The translations under genes and the position numbers were made by a program. Source: Epiperipatus broadwayi (lineage: Eukaryota; Onychophora; Udeonychophora; Euonychophora; Peripatidae). Taken from it: a stretch of DNA of 64,000 bases. Every line of letters starts with the position of its first letter. Position 1 is the first letter of the stretch. Of the stretch, positions 20,140 through 32,829 are shown piece by piece. A model generated the notes under the pieces. That model ran no database searches. It was given only the letters and a program-made list of their open reading frames with translations, and was not told the origin of the DNA. The stretch is from the NCBI GenBank assembly GCA_028023455.1, contig JAQFVV010012446.1, positions 2,542,001-2,606,000 on the forward strand, written 5' to 3'.

Positions 20140-22335
20140 ATCCAATGAAGATGTGATTTTACAATAGTGGACTTAATAGTATCTTATCCAGAAAGCTAAA
20201 GAACATATTGATTGATTTCACAATCTTGTCGTTGCATTTTTAAAATTTTAGGGAGTGGCTTTAAATGAAACTTTTCTAATGCCTTTATATTGCACTAATA
20301 GAATGTCAAAGTTTTATAATGGTAAAATACAAGCATAGCAACAGGTTTTGCACCATTATATATCGTAATATCTCAATCTCGATTGCGTGATGTCACTCAC
20401 TGACTTGCTATTAGCTATCATCTATGTATGGATGGTGTTGAATCTTGTTTTGTTTACATTTTTATTGACTTAAGCTATTTAAAAGTTTTTGTTCTGTTTT
20501 GAATATATAGTTTTTTTAATGGATTTATTTCAATCTTTTACTTTCTTCTAATGTGTTTACATTTAAAACTAATGAATTAATTAAAATCGATTCTTTTTTA
20601 CTAATAAAAAATATTTATTTAAATATTAAAATTATTTTATTTAATAAATTTAATGTCATTTCCGTTTACTAATAATATTCAAATTGATTTCGCCGAATGA
20701 CATGGACAAAAACCAATACAGCTTAAAATATATTTACTGCCATCAAAAAACTAACCCTATCTTATCATATTTTTTTCTTTAATAATTGTTTTCCTAAATT
20801 CTTAAGAAATCCAATTTGGACCCGTGGATGAATCATAAAACCTACAAAATTTATTCTGAGTTTTGTTTTAATCGAACCTTTAATGGTCATGCGTTAACAT
20901 TTATTTATTTATTATACAGGCAGCGGTTTTAAAAAAGCTTTGTGGTAGAAAATCTAATTGGCATATTTATGATCTAGATTCAAACTCAGGCTTGCTAAAA
21001 TTGGAATTTTTTTCCAGGTTCCAATCAGTCTCTCAGATAGTTGGCCAATAACTAGTTATCCTATTTTTAATATTGACCAAGCAAATGGGCATTTACCTAT
21101 TCTTAGCAAAAGAGTGAAACAAGAATAGAAATAACTTAAACTTCATTCATTTGCAATTGGAAAAACTGATAATTAATCGACTTTAGTTCCCCTTAGTGAG
21201 TTATTTAAAAACTGGTTTACTTTTATCTTGATAATTATTTGGAAGATCCAATTGATGTATGGGAGTAAAAGTAACATGCAGAGTATGGCTGTTTTATTCA
21301 TTTGGCTTGATAATTCCATCCACCTCCTTCATCCCACTCTTCATTTTTTTCTCCATTGAAAAGTTATACAGTTTCAACAGATCTAGACTTTGCTGTATCC
21401 CAATGAAAAGTTGACTGTGATTGTTTTTTTCTCCAAGCAGTCTGCAGTGCTATATTTGATTTAATGTAAGTGTAATTTAGCAATATAATTCAGCTGATCC
21501 CCATAAAAAAATTTAAGGTACTAGCATAACTAGATCATGGATTGTGGCATGAAATGTGATTGCGTGTTTCATCCCTTAACTAACATGAAACAATGTGCTA
21601 ACATTAAATTTTGTTTTAAATGGGACAAAACTCACATTAAAAAGTTTTAAATGATTCAAACCATGTAAGACAGTGAATGCATGAGTATTTTCAAGATTTC
21701 ATGATAGCATGAAAAATACTGAAGATGCAAAACACACTGTCACACTTCATGGTATAACTTGTGATCCAGATATAGTAGTGTCTTAAAAGTTTTTCAGATG
21801 AATAGCTAACTATGTTATAACATAATACATGCACTTATTTAGAGATGGCGCTTCAGGCATCTTGGAGAGGGAACCAATCATTTTTCCACTTAGACACAGG
21901 TGCTGCATTAACTTTCTTCATTGCAAATTGCAGAAAACATTCTGAAAGATATCATAAAAAATTCTAGTCCTGTAATAAGGTTTCAAATTAATCATCGCAT
22001 TCCAAGATAAAAATACTTCCATTTTTAAATAATGAAATGAGTTTTGCAAGTGATGGTATTATGGAAAGTAACTTTTTTTTTTGAAAAGTATTATATTATC
22101 TTATGGTCCGGCAGATTAGTGGAAGTGAATGGAAATTTTAAAATAAGGTATATCATAGCTGATTTCATTTGTATCAAAATTCCTAGTCAAGGTAATAAGA
22201 CTCAAGAAATATTGCAAATTTTAAATTTAGTAACACTTTCTATCAGAAATATATATTCGATTGGTTTATTACCTGAAATAGAAGATTTAAAACAGGAGAA
22301 ACTTTCTCCACTCAATAGCACTAATTAATAGAAGC
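20140..22335. other. No gene; a dispersed repeat around 21.5-21.9 kb
   Basis: No coding gene is seen. 21.54-21.90 kb resembles 45.93-46.28 kb: both share AACATTAAATTTTGTTTTAAA, CAAGATTTCATGATAGCATG or GGTAC, and a GCACTGT or ACACTGTCACA string. So an unnamed dispersed repeat is present in two copies. Confidence 0.5.
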
Positions 22336-22339
22336 CATA

Positions 22340-22960
22340 GTTATCAATGGCTTGCACTAAGTGGCAATACTGTATAGATGAGAGTTAAATATATATAGAA
22401 GTACACAGAATATTGGGTGTGAGTTAATTTATGATAATAGCAAGGAAAGTAATTTACTGTTTAAGGCTCAAACATGATCTTTAGCAATGAGGGAATATAT
22501 ACACAAATGGAAAAATATGGTTGACTTAGTCTGCAAGTTATGTAAGGAAGGCATAGAAAATATTAGGCATCTGTTAATTGAATGTAAATGCCTGCAAGCA
22601 GAAAGGGTACAAATAATGAAGTTGTAGGAGAATAAATGTAAACAAAAGTGATTATACAGAAAATGGGTAGTTGGTTTTTATGCTGGATTTGGGGAAAGAT
22701 GAGGAGGATTTAGATATAAAGGCCATAAAATTGACAAAGATTGTGTTGTGGAAATGGGATGGAGTAAGATAGTGAAGAATATGTAGAAAACAGGGTGGGG
22801 AATGGAAGAGGCAGGTAAGGTGGCTAACAGGTTTCTATGGGCATTGCTGAGATATTCCTGATACCGATAAAGAAGAAGCCACAGTGCATCACATCACCTT
22901 GCTACTGTTTCTGCAGATTGTGTAAGCATAAGAAATGGTGGTCATGTGATGCTTTAATGG
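22340..22960. mobile_element. Family 2 repeat ends around a LINE fragment
   Basis: The left end (ATCAATGGCTTGCACTAAGTG, GCAATACTGTATAGA) and the right end (GTGTAAGCATAAGAAATGG, TGGTCATGTGATGC) belong to family 2. The sequence between them derives from a LINE. Confidence 0.6.
22490..22630 (+). pseudogene. C-terminal fragment of a CR1/Jockey-like LINE
   Basis: The frame reads REYIHKWKNMVDLVCKLC, then KEGIENIRHLLIECKCLQAE and a stop. CKLC-x5-E-x3-H-x4-C is the CxxC..H....C motif found near the C-terminus of many CR1, L2 and Jockey-type ORF2 proteins. Downstream to about 22870 the sequence is broken. Clade assignment is uncertain. Confidence 0.65.
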
Positions 22961-23134
22961 TAAAATAAAAGACAGAAATTTGTTTCATTGCCATTTGTGT
23001 TTCATGCATAGAACCTGGCTGTCAATTTTGGCACCTGAAGAAAGCTTTAAAAACTGTCCATTTTAAAATTGTTGAAAAGATTTGTTTAAAATGTTCTATT
23101 GAACAAAGTGAAATTTTTTTTAAAAAATAAAGTA

Positions 23135-23405
23135 AAACATCATATGATTACACTTTCTTATGCTTACAAAAGCTGTTTTTCTTCACAATAGTGTCACCTA
23201 GTGAAGTTTCCAGAACTCAATAAATGCTAGAAGGCTGCGCATCATTATCCTTATATAGTGTCTAATGAAAGTCATAAGCTAGAACCTATTCTGGGAATAT
23301 TGGATGGAAAGGTATTGTATATGGATTATGATACACAATCTTCAAGCATCTATTGATTTTTAGAGCTCACAATAGATGGCAGTACTATGTAAAAAATTTA
23401 CTATT
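23135..23405. mobile_element. Family 2 repeat, decayed
   Basis: Arms CATCATATGATTACACTTTC and AGTGTCACCTAGTGAAG are present. The ribozyme segment has decayed to ATGAAAGTCATAAGCTAGAA..CTATTCTGGGAATATTGG. Confidence 0.6.
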
Positions 23406-23409
23406 TTTA

Positions 23410-23815
23410 TTATATAAAAATATATTTATTAATATATATATATATATTCAAATATAATATTTCATTTAAGTGCTAATTTCAATGTCTACTAAGGCACCTC
23501 ACCACCTCACTTACGGCCCGAACCCTATACACAACCCCAGTGTAAGCCACAAATCAATTAATTCAAAGTTTTTGATAATTTCCTCATTGAATTTTCTAAT
23601 TATATTTAAATATGCTAGAAAATATATTCAAATGTATAACTTTGCCTTCTAATTTTTTCTGATTTATGAAATTATTTGTTGTACTTTATTCCCAAATGTT
23701 ATTATGAACCCAGTTATTACACATCGTTCTCTGTTATAAAATAACCACTTCACAATGCAAATTTCTTTCAATTAAAAACTATCAATATCTGAAGCTATTA
23801 ATATAATGGATGAAA
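23410..23815. other. No gene seen
   Basis: AT-rich with a short (AT)n near 23433-23450. I see no support for the 60-codon frame at 23470-23652. Confidence 0.4.
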
Positions 23816-23819
23816 TTAA

Positions 23820-24575
23820 TTGTAGAATTAAACTTAGGTGGACTTCGCATTAAAAGGAAATACACTTATTTGAAAAGAACGATGTTTAAGAGATGTGTTT
23901 TACCAGTACCTACTTATGGATCTGAAACTAGGACATTTAACAGAAGAAAATTATAGAGACCTCAGGTCACTATGGAGACATATATTAGGAGTAATTAAAA
24001 AATCCTAATGGTTTTATTGCTCAGGAGTTCTTGAGAAGTTTGAGTGCCAGGATCGATCCTGAAACCACCAAATCCCAAGTTGAACATTATATAGCTATGT
24101 CAAACCATGCAGGATTAAAAAAGGACTAATGGCTCTATTGTTTGGGATTTCATAAGAAGTTTGAGTACCACAACTGCAAGTGCTAGATTCAATCCTGGGA
24201 CCTCCTGATCCAAATTCTGATACTCCACTAACTGTGACAAACCATTCAGGTCAGGAGTAATAATAAGAAATCAAAGACAAAGTACATGAATGAGAGAACA
24301 AACAGGTATCACTGACATCATTGAAAGAATTAAGAGACTGAAATGGAACTGGACTGGACATATTTCTAGAAAAGATGATAATGTATGGACAGTTGAAATC
24401 TTAAACCGGATTCCAAGAAATTGTAAAAAACCTTGAAAAAGGCCACATGTGAGATGGATGAATGAAATAAAAAAGATTGGGATGAGAAAAAGAGATTCTA
24501 TGGATCAGAGAAACTGGATTTAAGTGGGAGGAATGTTCATTCTGCAGTGGATCAATGATGACTGAAAAGTATTAT
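23820..24575 (+). mobile_element. RTE-type LINE fragment interrupted by a SINE
   Basis: Matches the 3' third of the RTE copy at 41412-42820. It encodes a decayed KRCVLPVPTYGSETRTFN, then a SINE (23996-24253), then TGITDIIERIKRLKWNWTGH and GIPRN..RPHVRWMNEIKK. The target duplication AGGAGTAAT (23987-23995, 24254-24262) marks the later insertion. Frameshifts and stops make it dead. Confidence 0.8.
23996..24253 (-). mobile_element. Dimeric tRNA-derived SINE with 9-bp target duplication
   Basis: Two SINE bodies lie in tandem on the minus strand. Each reads from CCTGCATGGTTTGACATAGC or a similar start to ..CTTCT.AAGAACTCCTGAGCAATAAAACC (plus-strand complements at about 24003-24115 and 24120-24250). 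They sit inside an RTE copy, flanked by AGGAGTAAT. The B-box-like CAGGATCGATCCTGGC is visible in the first unit. Confidence 0.8.
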
Positions 24576-24639
24576 GATAAACAAGCGTTACCATTACAGA
24601 TAACTGGAGATATTGTTTGTATATAAGAAATTACCTTAT

Positions 24640-25020
24640 TAAACATCACATGATCACCATCTCTCATGCTAGCACACAACTGTTATTAAACAGACAAAAC
24701 TCTCCATATAGTTCAGACCCATATAACTATATAAACTATTGAGCTTAGATTGAAATATTGTTGTGTTTTCAATTTCATTCTCATAGTTTTGTAGTTAAGT
24801 AGAGATAAAAGGTGACTGCTGGATGGTTGCATCAGATCCTAAGATCTAGGTGCAGTGGTCTCAGATCCAGGGCTCCTCACTGATGAAAGCCAAAAGCCAG
24901 AAACTAGTATGGGGATGTTGGATGAGTAGGCACTAGATGGGAATTTTATGCACAAGACTTCTGGCATCTATTGATTACTCTGGTTGGCACTACTGTATGG
25001 AGAGTTTTGCCTGTTTAAAT
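24640..25020. mobile_element. Family 2 repeat with hammerhead
   Basis: The left end ACATCACATGATCACCATCT, the right arm with hammerhead, and the end TTGGCACTACTGTATGGAGAG are present. Most of the left arm is deleted. Confidence 0.7.
24866..24924 (+). ncRNA. Hammerhead ribozyme motif, family 2, core kept
   Basis: CCTCA (24875-24879) pairs with TGGGG (24910-24914), and the outer ATCCA pairs with TTGGAT. Core CTGATGA is at 24880-24886, GAAA at 24900-24903, then CTAGTA with triplet GUA. Helix II (AAGCCAAAAGCCA) is poorly paired. Confidence 0.65.
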
Positions 25021-25029
25021 TACCTTATT

Positions 25030-26270
25030 ATTAATAGTCATTATATATTATAACTTTACTTTTGAAAGCTTCTTTAATGTGTGTGCATATTTTATGAACT
25101 ATTAATTTTCGATACTTACTTTACTAATACTATTCCATTAATTTTTGGTTAAATGGGCCTACTTTGTCTTGTCACCTCATTTTATCACTACGATTAAATT
25201 CGTACTCCTTTAAGAAAGAACTTGAAATTAATAATTATAATTCCAAAAAAATTTACGAAAATTAAATGTAAAATTAATTAAAGATTTAAAATAAAGTGAA
25301 AATATTGAGTTTTTTTCAATTCCATATTAAAATAATTTAAATTTGTTATATTAATAATTTCTAACCAAATTTAAATTTGTTTGATATAAATGAGATATAG
25401 TTTGATGTAAAAATAATTAAAATGTGAAATAAGATTTATGCTTAAAATCTAAAAAAAACTTGAAATATAAAAACTGACCTAAAACAATAGCTTATTATAT
25501 ATATATAACTCCGCTTACTACTTTCTATACCTTAAATGTAAATAAATGTTCACATGGTCAAACATATATTTAATTGTAGGTCTAAAATTGAATATTTATG
25601 ATTTAATAGTGCTCAGAGATATTCAAGATTTATTAAGGTTTAACAATACTGAGAGAGATACGTACTGTATCTGACGGCAGATAGGATGCACTTTTCTCCC
25701 CCTCAAAATACACCTAAAATATAGGATGCACCTTATGTGGCAGTAATCAAAATTATGAGTTAAAATTTCAGTTAGTCTAAAACTTCTGGTTTGTATTAAT
25801 ATACTACAATGGAACCGTGGGGTATACCATAAGATGACGTGAATACGACTCAATGGTTGGATGATTTAAATACTATGTGTCAAACAACCTCCAACAAGTC
25901 ATATCCTAAATTTATGATTTGAGTGCACATTTTGGTGCGTCAGATGTTATTGAATCAGGAATGTTCCTATATAAAAAAAGGGAGCGCATCTCATTACTGT
26001 CAGACCTAGGCCTTCGAATAGGATGCTAAAGATGACACAATGAAATGCCCAGTTCCAAATCATATCTACTTTTAGTATGCTAATTCATAATTTACTTACA
26101 ATATTTCAATATGACCTAGACTAATACATATTCATTACATCTCCCTTTTTAGGCCCCCATTACACCACAGAATTCAAACTCAGGGAGTTCTTGCAGTCAA
26201 CTCTCTTCAGGGATGGACTTACTCAATTATTAACCAAATATGCCTATATATAAGCATAGATATAGGAAAA
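25030..26270. other. No gene seen
   Basis: AT-rich. No recognisable protein or repeat family. Confidence 0.4.
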
Positions 26271-26274
26271 TACT

Positions 26275-26545
26275 GATGATGATCAATCATTTAGGAGAGC
26301 AATACATAAAGATGATGATGATCATCAAACCTTTAATGGTGTAAATTCATAATGTGATGATGAAAACTTTTAATGATATAAATGCACAATAATGATGGTG
26401 ATGATCAAACATCTAGTGGTATAAATGCGCAATGATGATGGTGATGATCAAACATCTAGGTATAAATGCACAATGATGATAGTGATGATAAAACATCTAG
26501 TGGTATAAATGCATAATGATGAAAGTGATGATCAAACAGAGATCA
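26275..26545. repeat. 43-bp minisatellite
   Basis: CACAATGATGATGGTGATGA plus TCAAACATCTAGTGGTATAA, repeated about five to six times. For example, AATGC recurs at 26381 and 26424. Outer copies are diverged. Confidence 0.8.
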
Positions 26546-26619
26546 GATTGGTTTAAACAACTTAATATGTTTATTACCAACATATAATAATAAATATTTA
26601 CAAACAAAAATAAATATAG

Positions 26620-26975
26620 GGCTTTGAACGTTCCATCATCAGATTTTCAATGAAATGGAAGGCTAAAGAGTTGTGAGTTGGAATAGTTTGAAGCCTGTCC
26701 ATTAAAGTATAAAGATTGGCTATCTTATTATATAAAGCTCGAGTATTGATTTATATTATATGTGTGAGGATAGTAATCTAGACCAACTGATGATTGCTGG
26801 TTTAGCATGAAATTACGTATATTCGATGATTATTTATCTTTTCAACATGTGTGTGATCAGGTGGGTCAGCAATATGAGACTGGCACTGAGAGTGGTGGGT
26901 CATGTGAAAGTCTGAGTTCGAACCCCATATATATTACATATATAAATGCAGGTTTAAGCCTGTACAATGTATTAA
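26620..26975 (+). mobile_element. Family 1 repeat, single unit
   Basis: Starts GGCTTTGAACGTTCCATCAT and includes AAGCCTGTCCATTAAAGT, the hammerhead, and the end GTCTGAGTTCGAAC..TATAAATGCAGG. It is close to the 13.33-13.62 kb copy. Confidence 0.75.
26770..26835 (+). ncRNA. Hammerhead ribozyme motif, family 1, slightly decayed
   Basis: CCAA, core CTGATGA (26787-26793), helix II TTGCTGGTTTAGCAT and GAAA (26809-26812) are kept. Helix III has an extra T (TTACGTATA) and TTGG reads TTCG. Confidence 0.65.
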
Positions 26976-26999
26976 AAATAAATATAATAAATAAATATT

Positions 27000-28405
27000 C
27001 AGTTATCAAGAATGGTTTTCTATCATTTTGATGGCTTAACACTAGAAAAACAAAATAATTTAAAGTACAGTATATACAAAATTATATTATATAATTCATT
27101 AAATATATACATAAAACAAAAAAAAAAAGAAAAGCAAAATGAGAGTTCACTAATTCTAAAACTACACCATTAACATAATTACTAGAATGTTATTTTTAAG
27201 TGAGGATAAATATATCTATAACTATTTTTTTTACTAAAATATATATATATAGCCCCACTCCCATCTAGGTGTGTGTGTAAGTCATAGTAAAAATAAATGA
27301 TAGATATAAAAAAGACCATTTACTCCAATGGGTTAATTGTGCACTCAGAAATAAAACAAAATTACAAGTAAATATTATTAAAACTTATTAGTAAATAATA
27401 TAGTTTTGTTTGTCCTAAAGTTTACCCTCAATGTTAAATATATAAAAACCTTACTTGAGATTGCCTTGGTGGATCAATGTTGAATTTCCAGAGGAATCTG
27501 TAAATTTACTTTTATTAAAAAAATAATACATATTAATTGATTGTGATTCCTTTTTCAAAATACATCAACATTTGACACATCTATTCACTGCTCCCACTTT
27601 TAAATTGCAGGTGATCGAATTTGAAAATGAATCTTGAACACATAATAAAAAACAATTACAATACATAAACTTTTAAATAAAAATGACAAAAGCAAAAAAA
27701 AATTATAATCATGTGAATCAAAAAAAAATATCTATATACATTCTGAGGAAAGCAAGCATTTTGTCTACAGTTAAGAGTTTATAAATTTAAATGTCAATCT
27801 CCCTGTATAACGTTCCTGTTGACCAACTCTGTTAATATTCACATATTTCATGCTACTTGGTTAAAAAAAACACATACCAATTATCTCTTCTGAACGTATA
27901 TAAAACCATTGAAGATTGATGTTCACCAGCATTTTGTAAATAGACATTTTGATGGTTACTTTTAAAATTGTAATGACCATTTTATCAATCACTATTAAAT
28001 ATATGGTAGCTCCAATAGATATATGAAAATGGCTTAAAGAAACAATTAATTTCTAATATTTTCACATTTCTTTTTTATTATTTCTATAATAATAAATTCC
28101 AGCTTTCAGAATAAATTATGTCATTAGTTCATTCCTGGTAATTATAAATTGAAGTTTAAATTTCCATTTTCCTTCTATCCAAATTATAAAGACTTTAAAT
28201 TATTTTTAAAATATAGACATTAAGATTTTACTGTTTTTAAATGCTGAACATTTACTTTTTAAAAAAAAAACAAAAAAATAAAAGACTTTTTATTTCTATG
28301 TTTTGACAGTTCTCCTGTTAGTCCACAAGTAAAGAAAAATGCTAGATTGTTTCTCTCAAGCCAGCTAAAACCTATTGTTACAACTTAATAAAAAAGAACA
28401 AATTA
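27000..28405. other. No gene seen
   Basis: AT-rich with A-runs and a short (TA)n. Nothing recognisable. Confidence 0.4.
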
Positions 28406-28410
28406 TAAAA

Positions 28411-28486
<76 letters not shown>

Positions 28487-28487
28487 T
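28411..28487. repeat. (ATT)n microsatellite
   Basis: About 77 bp of uninterrupted ATT repeats. Confidence 0.95.
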
Positions 28488-28499
28488 GATCTTCCATTA

Positions 28500-30775
28500 T
28501 TCCAAATTCGATCACTTAGCAACAATTTTGATCTCATATCTATTTTGACATTTGCTTATGTCTGTTCTTTAAGTCAATTAATTATTATTTTAGTTAATGA
28601 TATCAAATAAAGAGAAACAAAAATTAATTTCTACAAATAGACAAACATATTAGTTTATATGTATGTTTATATATACATATACTTCATGTGTATAAGCAGA
28701 TATGTAGGGATAAATTATTTGCCTACCACTTAGTCTGAATTCAAACATTGTGAAAAAAACTGGGACAGGTGTGAAGGTTGGTTGTAAGCCATCTTTTACA
28801 ATACATATATAAGTATTCTAGTGCATTTTGTCTTTTTGCAAAACAAAAAAATATTTACTAATAAACATGTATGCAAGCATGCATGTAAGCTATATAACAG
28901 TAGTATTAATATATAAATACTCTCGTAATCATATCAGAGTAAAACATTCAAAATAATATTCTCATAATTTTTAAAAAAATATTTCAAAATTAATGGTTAA
29001 AATATATATAAAAAAAGTTCTCTCAAAAATATAAATCTATTCAGAAAGTAAATAATGTACAGTTAAGGAAAGAATCAATCTTCAAAATGTTTAGCTCTGG
29101 AGATAAATTTCTGGGTTTTGAGATATTAAAAGGTACCTAATTACAGTGTTCCCTGGTTACATTTTTGTAGACATAAATAACTATAAAATTAGTATGGTAA
29201 ATTATTATGTAAATTTATGACAAAATGGAGAAAATTTATTTCTATTCTTAAAAATGTGTATAAAAAAGGAGGATGAGTCTTATACACCACTGCATCCTAT
29301 ATGCCAGTAAATACAGTTTATAGAGAGAGACAGAAATTTTAGTTCTTGGTATTTCTAGCTCACCGAAAGCTGCTTTACAAGCAGTTGTCCCGGGTTAGCG
29401 GGTTCGCTTCCCGGCTGATGCTATGACACATGAGAGAAAAAAATGATTATGATACGCATGCAAAGAGGGAGAGGGTAATCTAAGATTCAGTGATGATCGA
29501 TAACTGAATATTGTAGAAGCTGAAAAAAATATGTTTCATGTTTTAAATGCATTTGTATGAATATAAGTATTTCTTTTATAAAAAAAATGATATTTTTTTT
29601 ATTTTCCATGTTTTAGTTTTATAAATATGTAACTTTGAATAACTGAAATTAAAAATTTAAATTTTCCACTAATTTTTTGCTAAAATTGCTTGCAAACTCT
29701 AAAAAATAAATTGTCATCAGAAATACATATGTATACAATATTTTAACTCAATCAAAAATTGGGAAGTGGGTCAAAATTGAATTACAAGATTAGATCCAGG
29801 GAAATGGATGGGGGAGGAATTAAATCAAATAAAGCATATTAAAAAAAGGAACAGAAGATTACCAATATTGTAGCCTTATAATCTGACCAACTTTAAATCA
29901 GTTTTGGTAAAAAAAAATTGTAATTAATATCAATTTTTAGAAATATTAAACCTAGTGTTACAGTGTCTCTTGTATTACTGAATTTAATAAGCATTATTAT
30001 CTAGCATTTATTAATTACACAAACTCACAAGAGATGGCAGAAGTGGAGTTAAAAGTGGAGCCCTCTATTTTCAGCTTTCTTAGATGTTTAAATTGTTTGT
30101 TTTTTTTTAAATATTAGGACTGGTATTTATTATCCGAAGAGATATTGTTCTACATAATCATGATCCAGGGCCAATCTTCTTTTTAAGAGTCTGATGCAAG
30201 TATTTTTCAGGACCCCAATTAAATTTCAAATAAAAAGATTTAGATTTGCATACTGATATCAATATCATATAAACAATGTATATTTTTTTCATTTAAAAGT
30301 ACAGATGTATTCCTAAATATTTTTTATTATATATATTTTATTATTAAATAACTTTTATAAATGATTCACATTTAAATCATGAATATTGCTTTTAAAAAAA
30401 ACCCCACACTTTTAAAATGACTTTTATTTCTGTATCAATAATATAGTTCATGTATTTGATTGATCTTTGTACATTGCAAGAGGGTTTGACCAATCTTTGT
30501 ACATTGTAATGTGAAACAAATTGTTAGTATGCTTTAATTTTATGAACGAATGTTCAGCATTAAAACTATTATGGGGTAATGCGAAAAAACAATTCATTAT
30601 AAACTATTATTGTAATACATCCAGGATATAGTTTATACCTTTTTTCAAAATGTTTCTTCTAGGCATGTAGTCTTAAAGTTATAGCCTTAATATATATATA
30701 TATTACTTACATAATAAGTATGTGCTTAACAAATTTAAATTGTCTTAAAAGATTTCTAATTATAAGAGCTTCATA
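28500..30775. other. No gene seen, except a short retroposon
   Basis: AT-rich. The only feature I can support is the tRNA-like fragment at 29383-29445, listed separately. Confidence 0.4.
29383..29445 (+). mobile_element. Short tRNA-like retroposon, 5'-truncated
   Basis: Second copy of the 12753-12840 retroposon: CGGGTTAGCGGGTTCGCTT, GATGCTATGACACA, then an A-rich end. The A-box part is missing. I could not define a target duplication. Confidence 0.7.
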
Positions 30776-30779
30776 CTGA

Positions 30780-31080
30780 CTTGCTGTAAATCGAAAGATT
30801 TCACATACATTAGCTTGTATAGAAATTGTGGACTTAATCAATGAAGTAGTTAACAGCTTCATGCTCTCAAATCAAAATGCTTTAGATTCACCTATATAAT
30901 TAAAAAGTAGGTTGAAGATAAGAGTGGCCACTCTTGTCTTTTAAAGTTGTTAATCTTGTGTTAAGATTTGTAGAGGTCCCTATTGTCACATCTAGGTGCA
31001 TAGTCTTAAGGTTATAACCTTAATATATATTACTTACATAATGAGTATGCACTTAATTATTAATTACAACTTTAAATTGA
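30780..31080 (+). repeat. Dispersed repeat family 3, single arm
   Basis: Carries GTAGTTAACAGCTTCATGCTC, AAAGTAGGTTGAAG and GTAGAGGTCCCTATTGTCAC, and ends in GTTATAACCTTAATATATATT. Confidence 0.65.
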
Positions 31081-31089
31081 ATCTATTCT

Positions 31090-32275
31090 ATATCATTTTT
31101 TATAAAATATTGCAAAATTGCATATTTTTTTAAATTCTTTCTTTTCTAATATTTTTATATTTAATTAATTAAAAATAATATCAAGCATGTTTTCAAATCT
31201 TTCTTCTATTTGCACATTAACTATATTAATTAAAATATTAAAAAAGAAATCTTAAGTAGACAGGATTTAAACCCTATACACATGTGTCGTAATGTTGTTT
31301 TAATACTTCAATGATGTTTTGTTGAATACAGAGGATATTCTCAAACCAAAGCACAAGATAGAGATTTTGAAAAAGATAAGAGTGGTGACCTAATATTTGT
31401 ACCTAAATTCATGTATATATGCCAATCTAAAGCATCTTGGAATGAGAACATGAAGATGTTCCTTTATTTACTTTATATCCATTAATGTTATTCTATTAAT
31501 AATCATGAAATTTTCCAATTTACTACCTGTTAATATTATAAAATATTAGAAACTATAAAACTTTCTTGTGTATTTATGAGCACAATAGTTGTATGTAATC
31601 TACTGCATTAGTAATTAAAATAAAAAGTTAAAAAAGAAATCCTGAATATCTCCATGAGATCCTTTAACACTTCACCTTCTGAAAAGTCAGAAAATAATCT
31701 TTTTCCCAATTTCATCTTTGAAGAAAGGATCTGAAAGACTCATGCTTTTCAGAGCTGAACTGATCAATTTTATCACCAGAGGTCAGCCTTAAACCCCTGC
31801 ACCTTTTAAAAATATTTAGAAGGACTTCATGATGCCAAGATGACATGTCAACTAAGAAACCTATGACCTATTCAAATTCAGGGCTATATAAAATTCCATT
31901 TCAAGAGACAGAATTTTTTACTCTCAGATAGCTGGCCTGTAGTCACTCTAATTAACTATCTAATATCGTTCAGTAAATGGGTAGCTAACCATCTTTAGCT
32001 AGAGTATAAAACAGGAATGGAAATATCTGAAACACTCACCACTTGATAAATGTGAAGCTGGTTATTATCGTCTCTGTTCTCCTGTGAGGGGCTGCTAGAA
32101 ATGTCTTTGCCCCACAGTGGGTTAATTGTTACAAAAGAATTATTGATTTAAAATGGTCTTTTGAAGAGAGCAATAGATAATGCTAAAAAATATGTATTAA
32201 TTAAGAAATATTTTTTAAACAAGCATACAGAAAATCATAAATCTTAAAAAATGCAATATTTTTTACAAATTATTT
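31090..32275. other. No gene seen
   Basis: AT-rich. No domain-bearing frame and no clear repeat family. Confidence 0.4.
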
Positions 32276-32281
32276 ATTAAT

Positions 32282-32815
32282 ATTTACTGAGGCTATAACC
32301 TCGATAATATGCGTATAAAATGCGATAGTAGGGACCTCTACAGGTGTTTCAACCACAAGCTTACACTATGGAAGAAAAGAGAGGAACCCTTCTTTACTTC
32401 AACCTATTTTCTATTTAAATAGGTGAAGCTGAAGCGGTTAGATCTGTGAGCGTGAAGCTATTCAATACTTCACTGATTAAGTCCACATTTCTTATTACAC
32501 ATTAATACTCATGAAATCTTTCGATTTACAATGAGTCAATGGAAAGATTTTATATTTAGAAATCTATTACAGTAATTTAAAGTTGTAATTAATGTGTAAT
32601 AAGAAATGTGGACTCAGTGAAGTATTGAATAGCTTCACGCTCGCAGATCTAACAGCTTCAGCTTCACCTATTTAAATTGAAAGTAGGTTGAAGTAAAGAA
32701 GGGTTCCCCTCTTTTCTTCCATAGCATAAGCTTGTGGTTAAAACACCTGTAGAGGTTCCTACTATCACATTTTATACGCATATTATCGAGGTTATAGCCT
32801 CAGTAAATATTACTA
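32282..32815. mobile_element. Fold-back repeat, family 3 (about 225-bp arms)
   Basis: The left arm (GAGGCTATAACCTCGATAAT..GCTATTCAATACTTCACTGA) is the near-exact complement of the right arm (TCAGTGAAGTATTGAATAGC..ATTATCGAGGTTATAGCCTC), around a centre of about 110 bp. It could form a large cruciform or hairpin RNA. No hammerhead core is seen in it. Confidence 0.8.
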
Positions 32816-32829
32816 TGTAATCAATGTGC

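Noticed and set aside
32282-32815. Hammerhead in family 3
   Set aside because: No CTGANGA followed by a hairpin and GAAA could be found on either strand.
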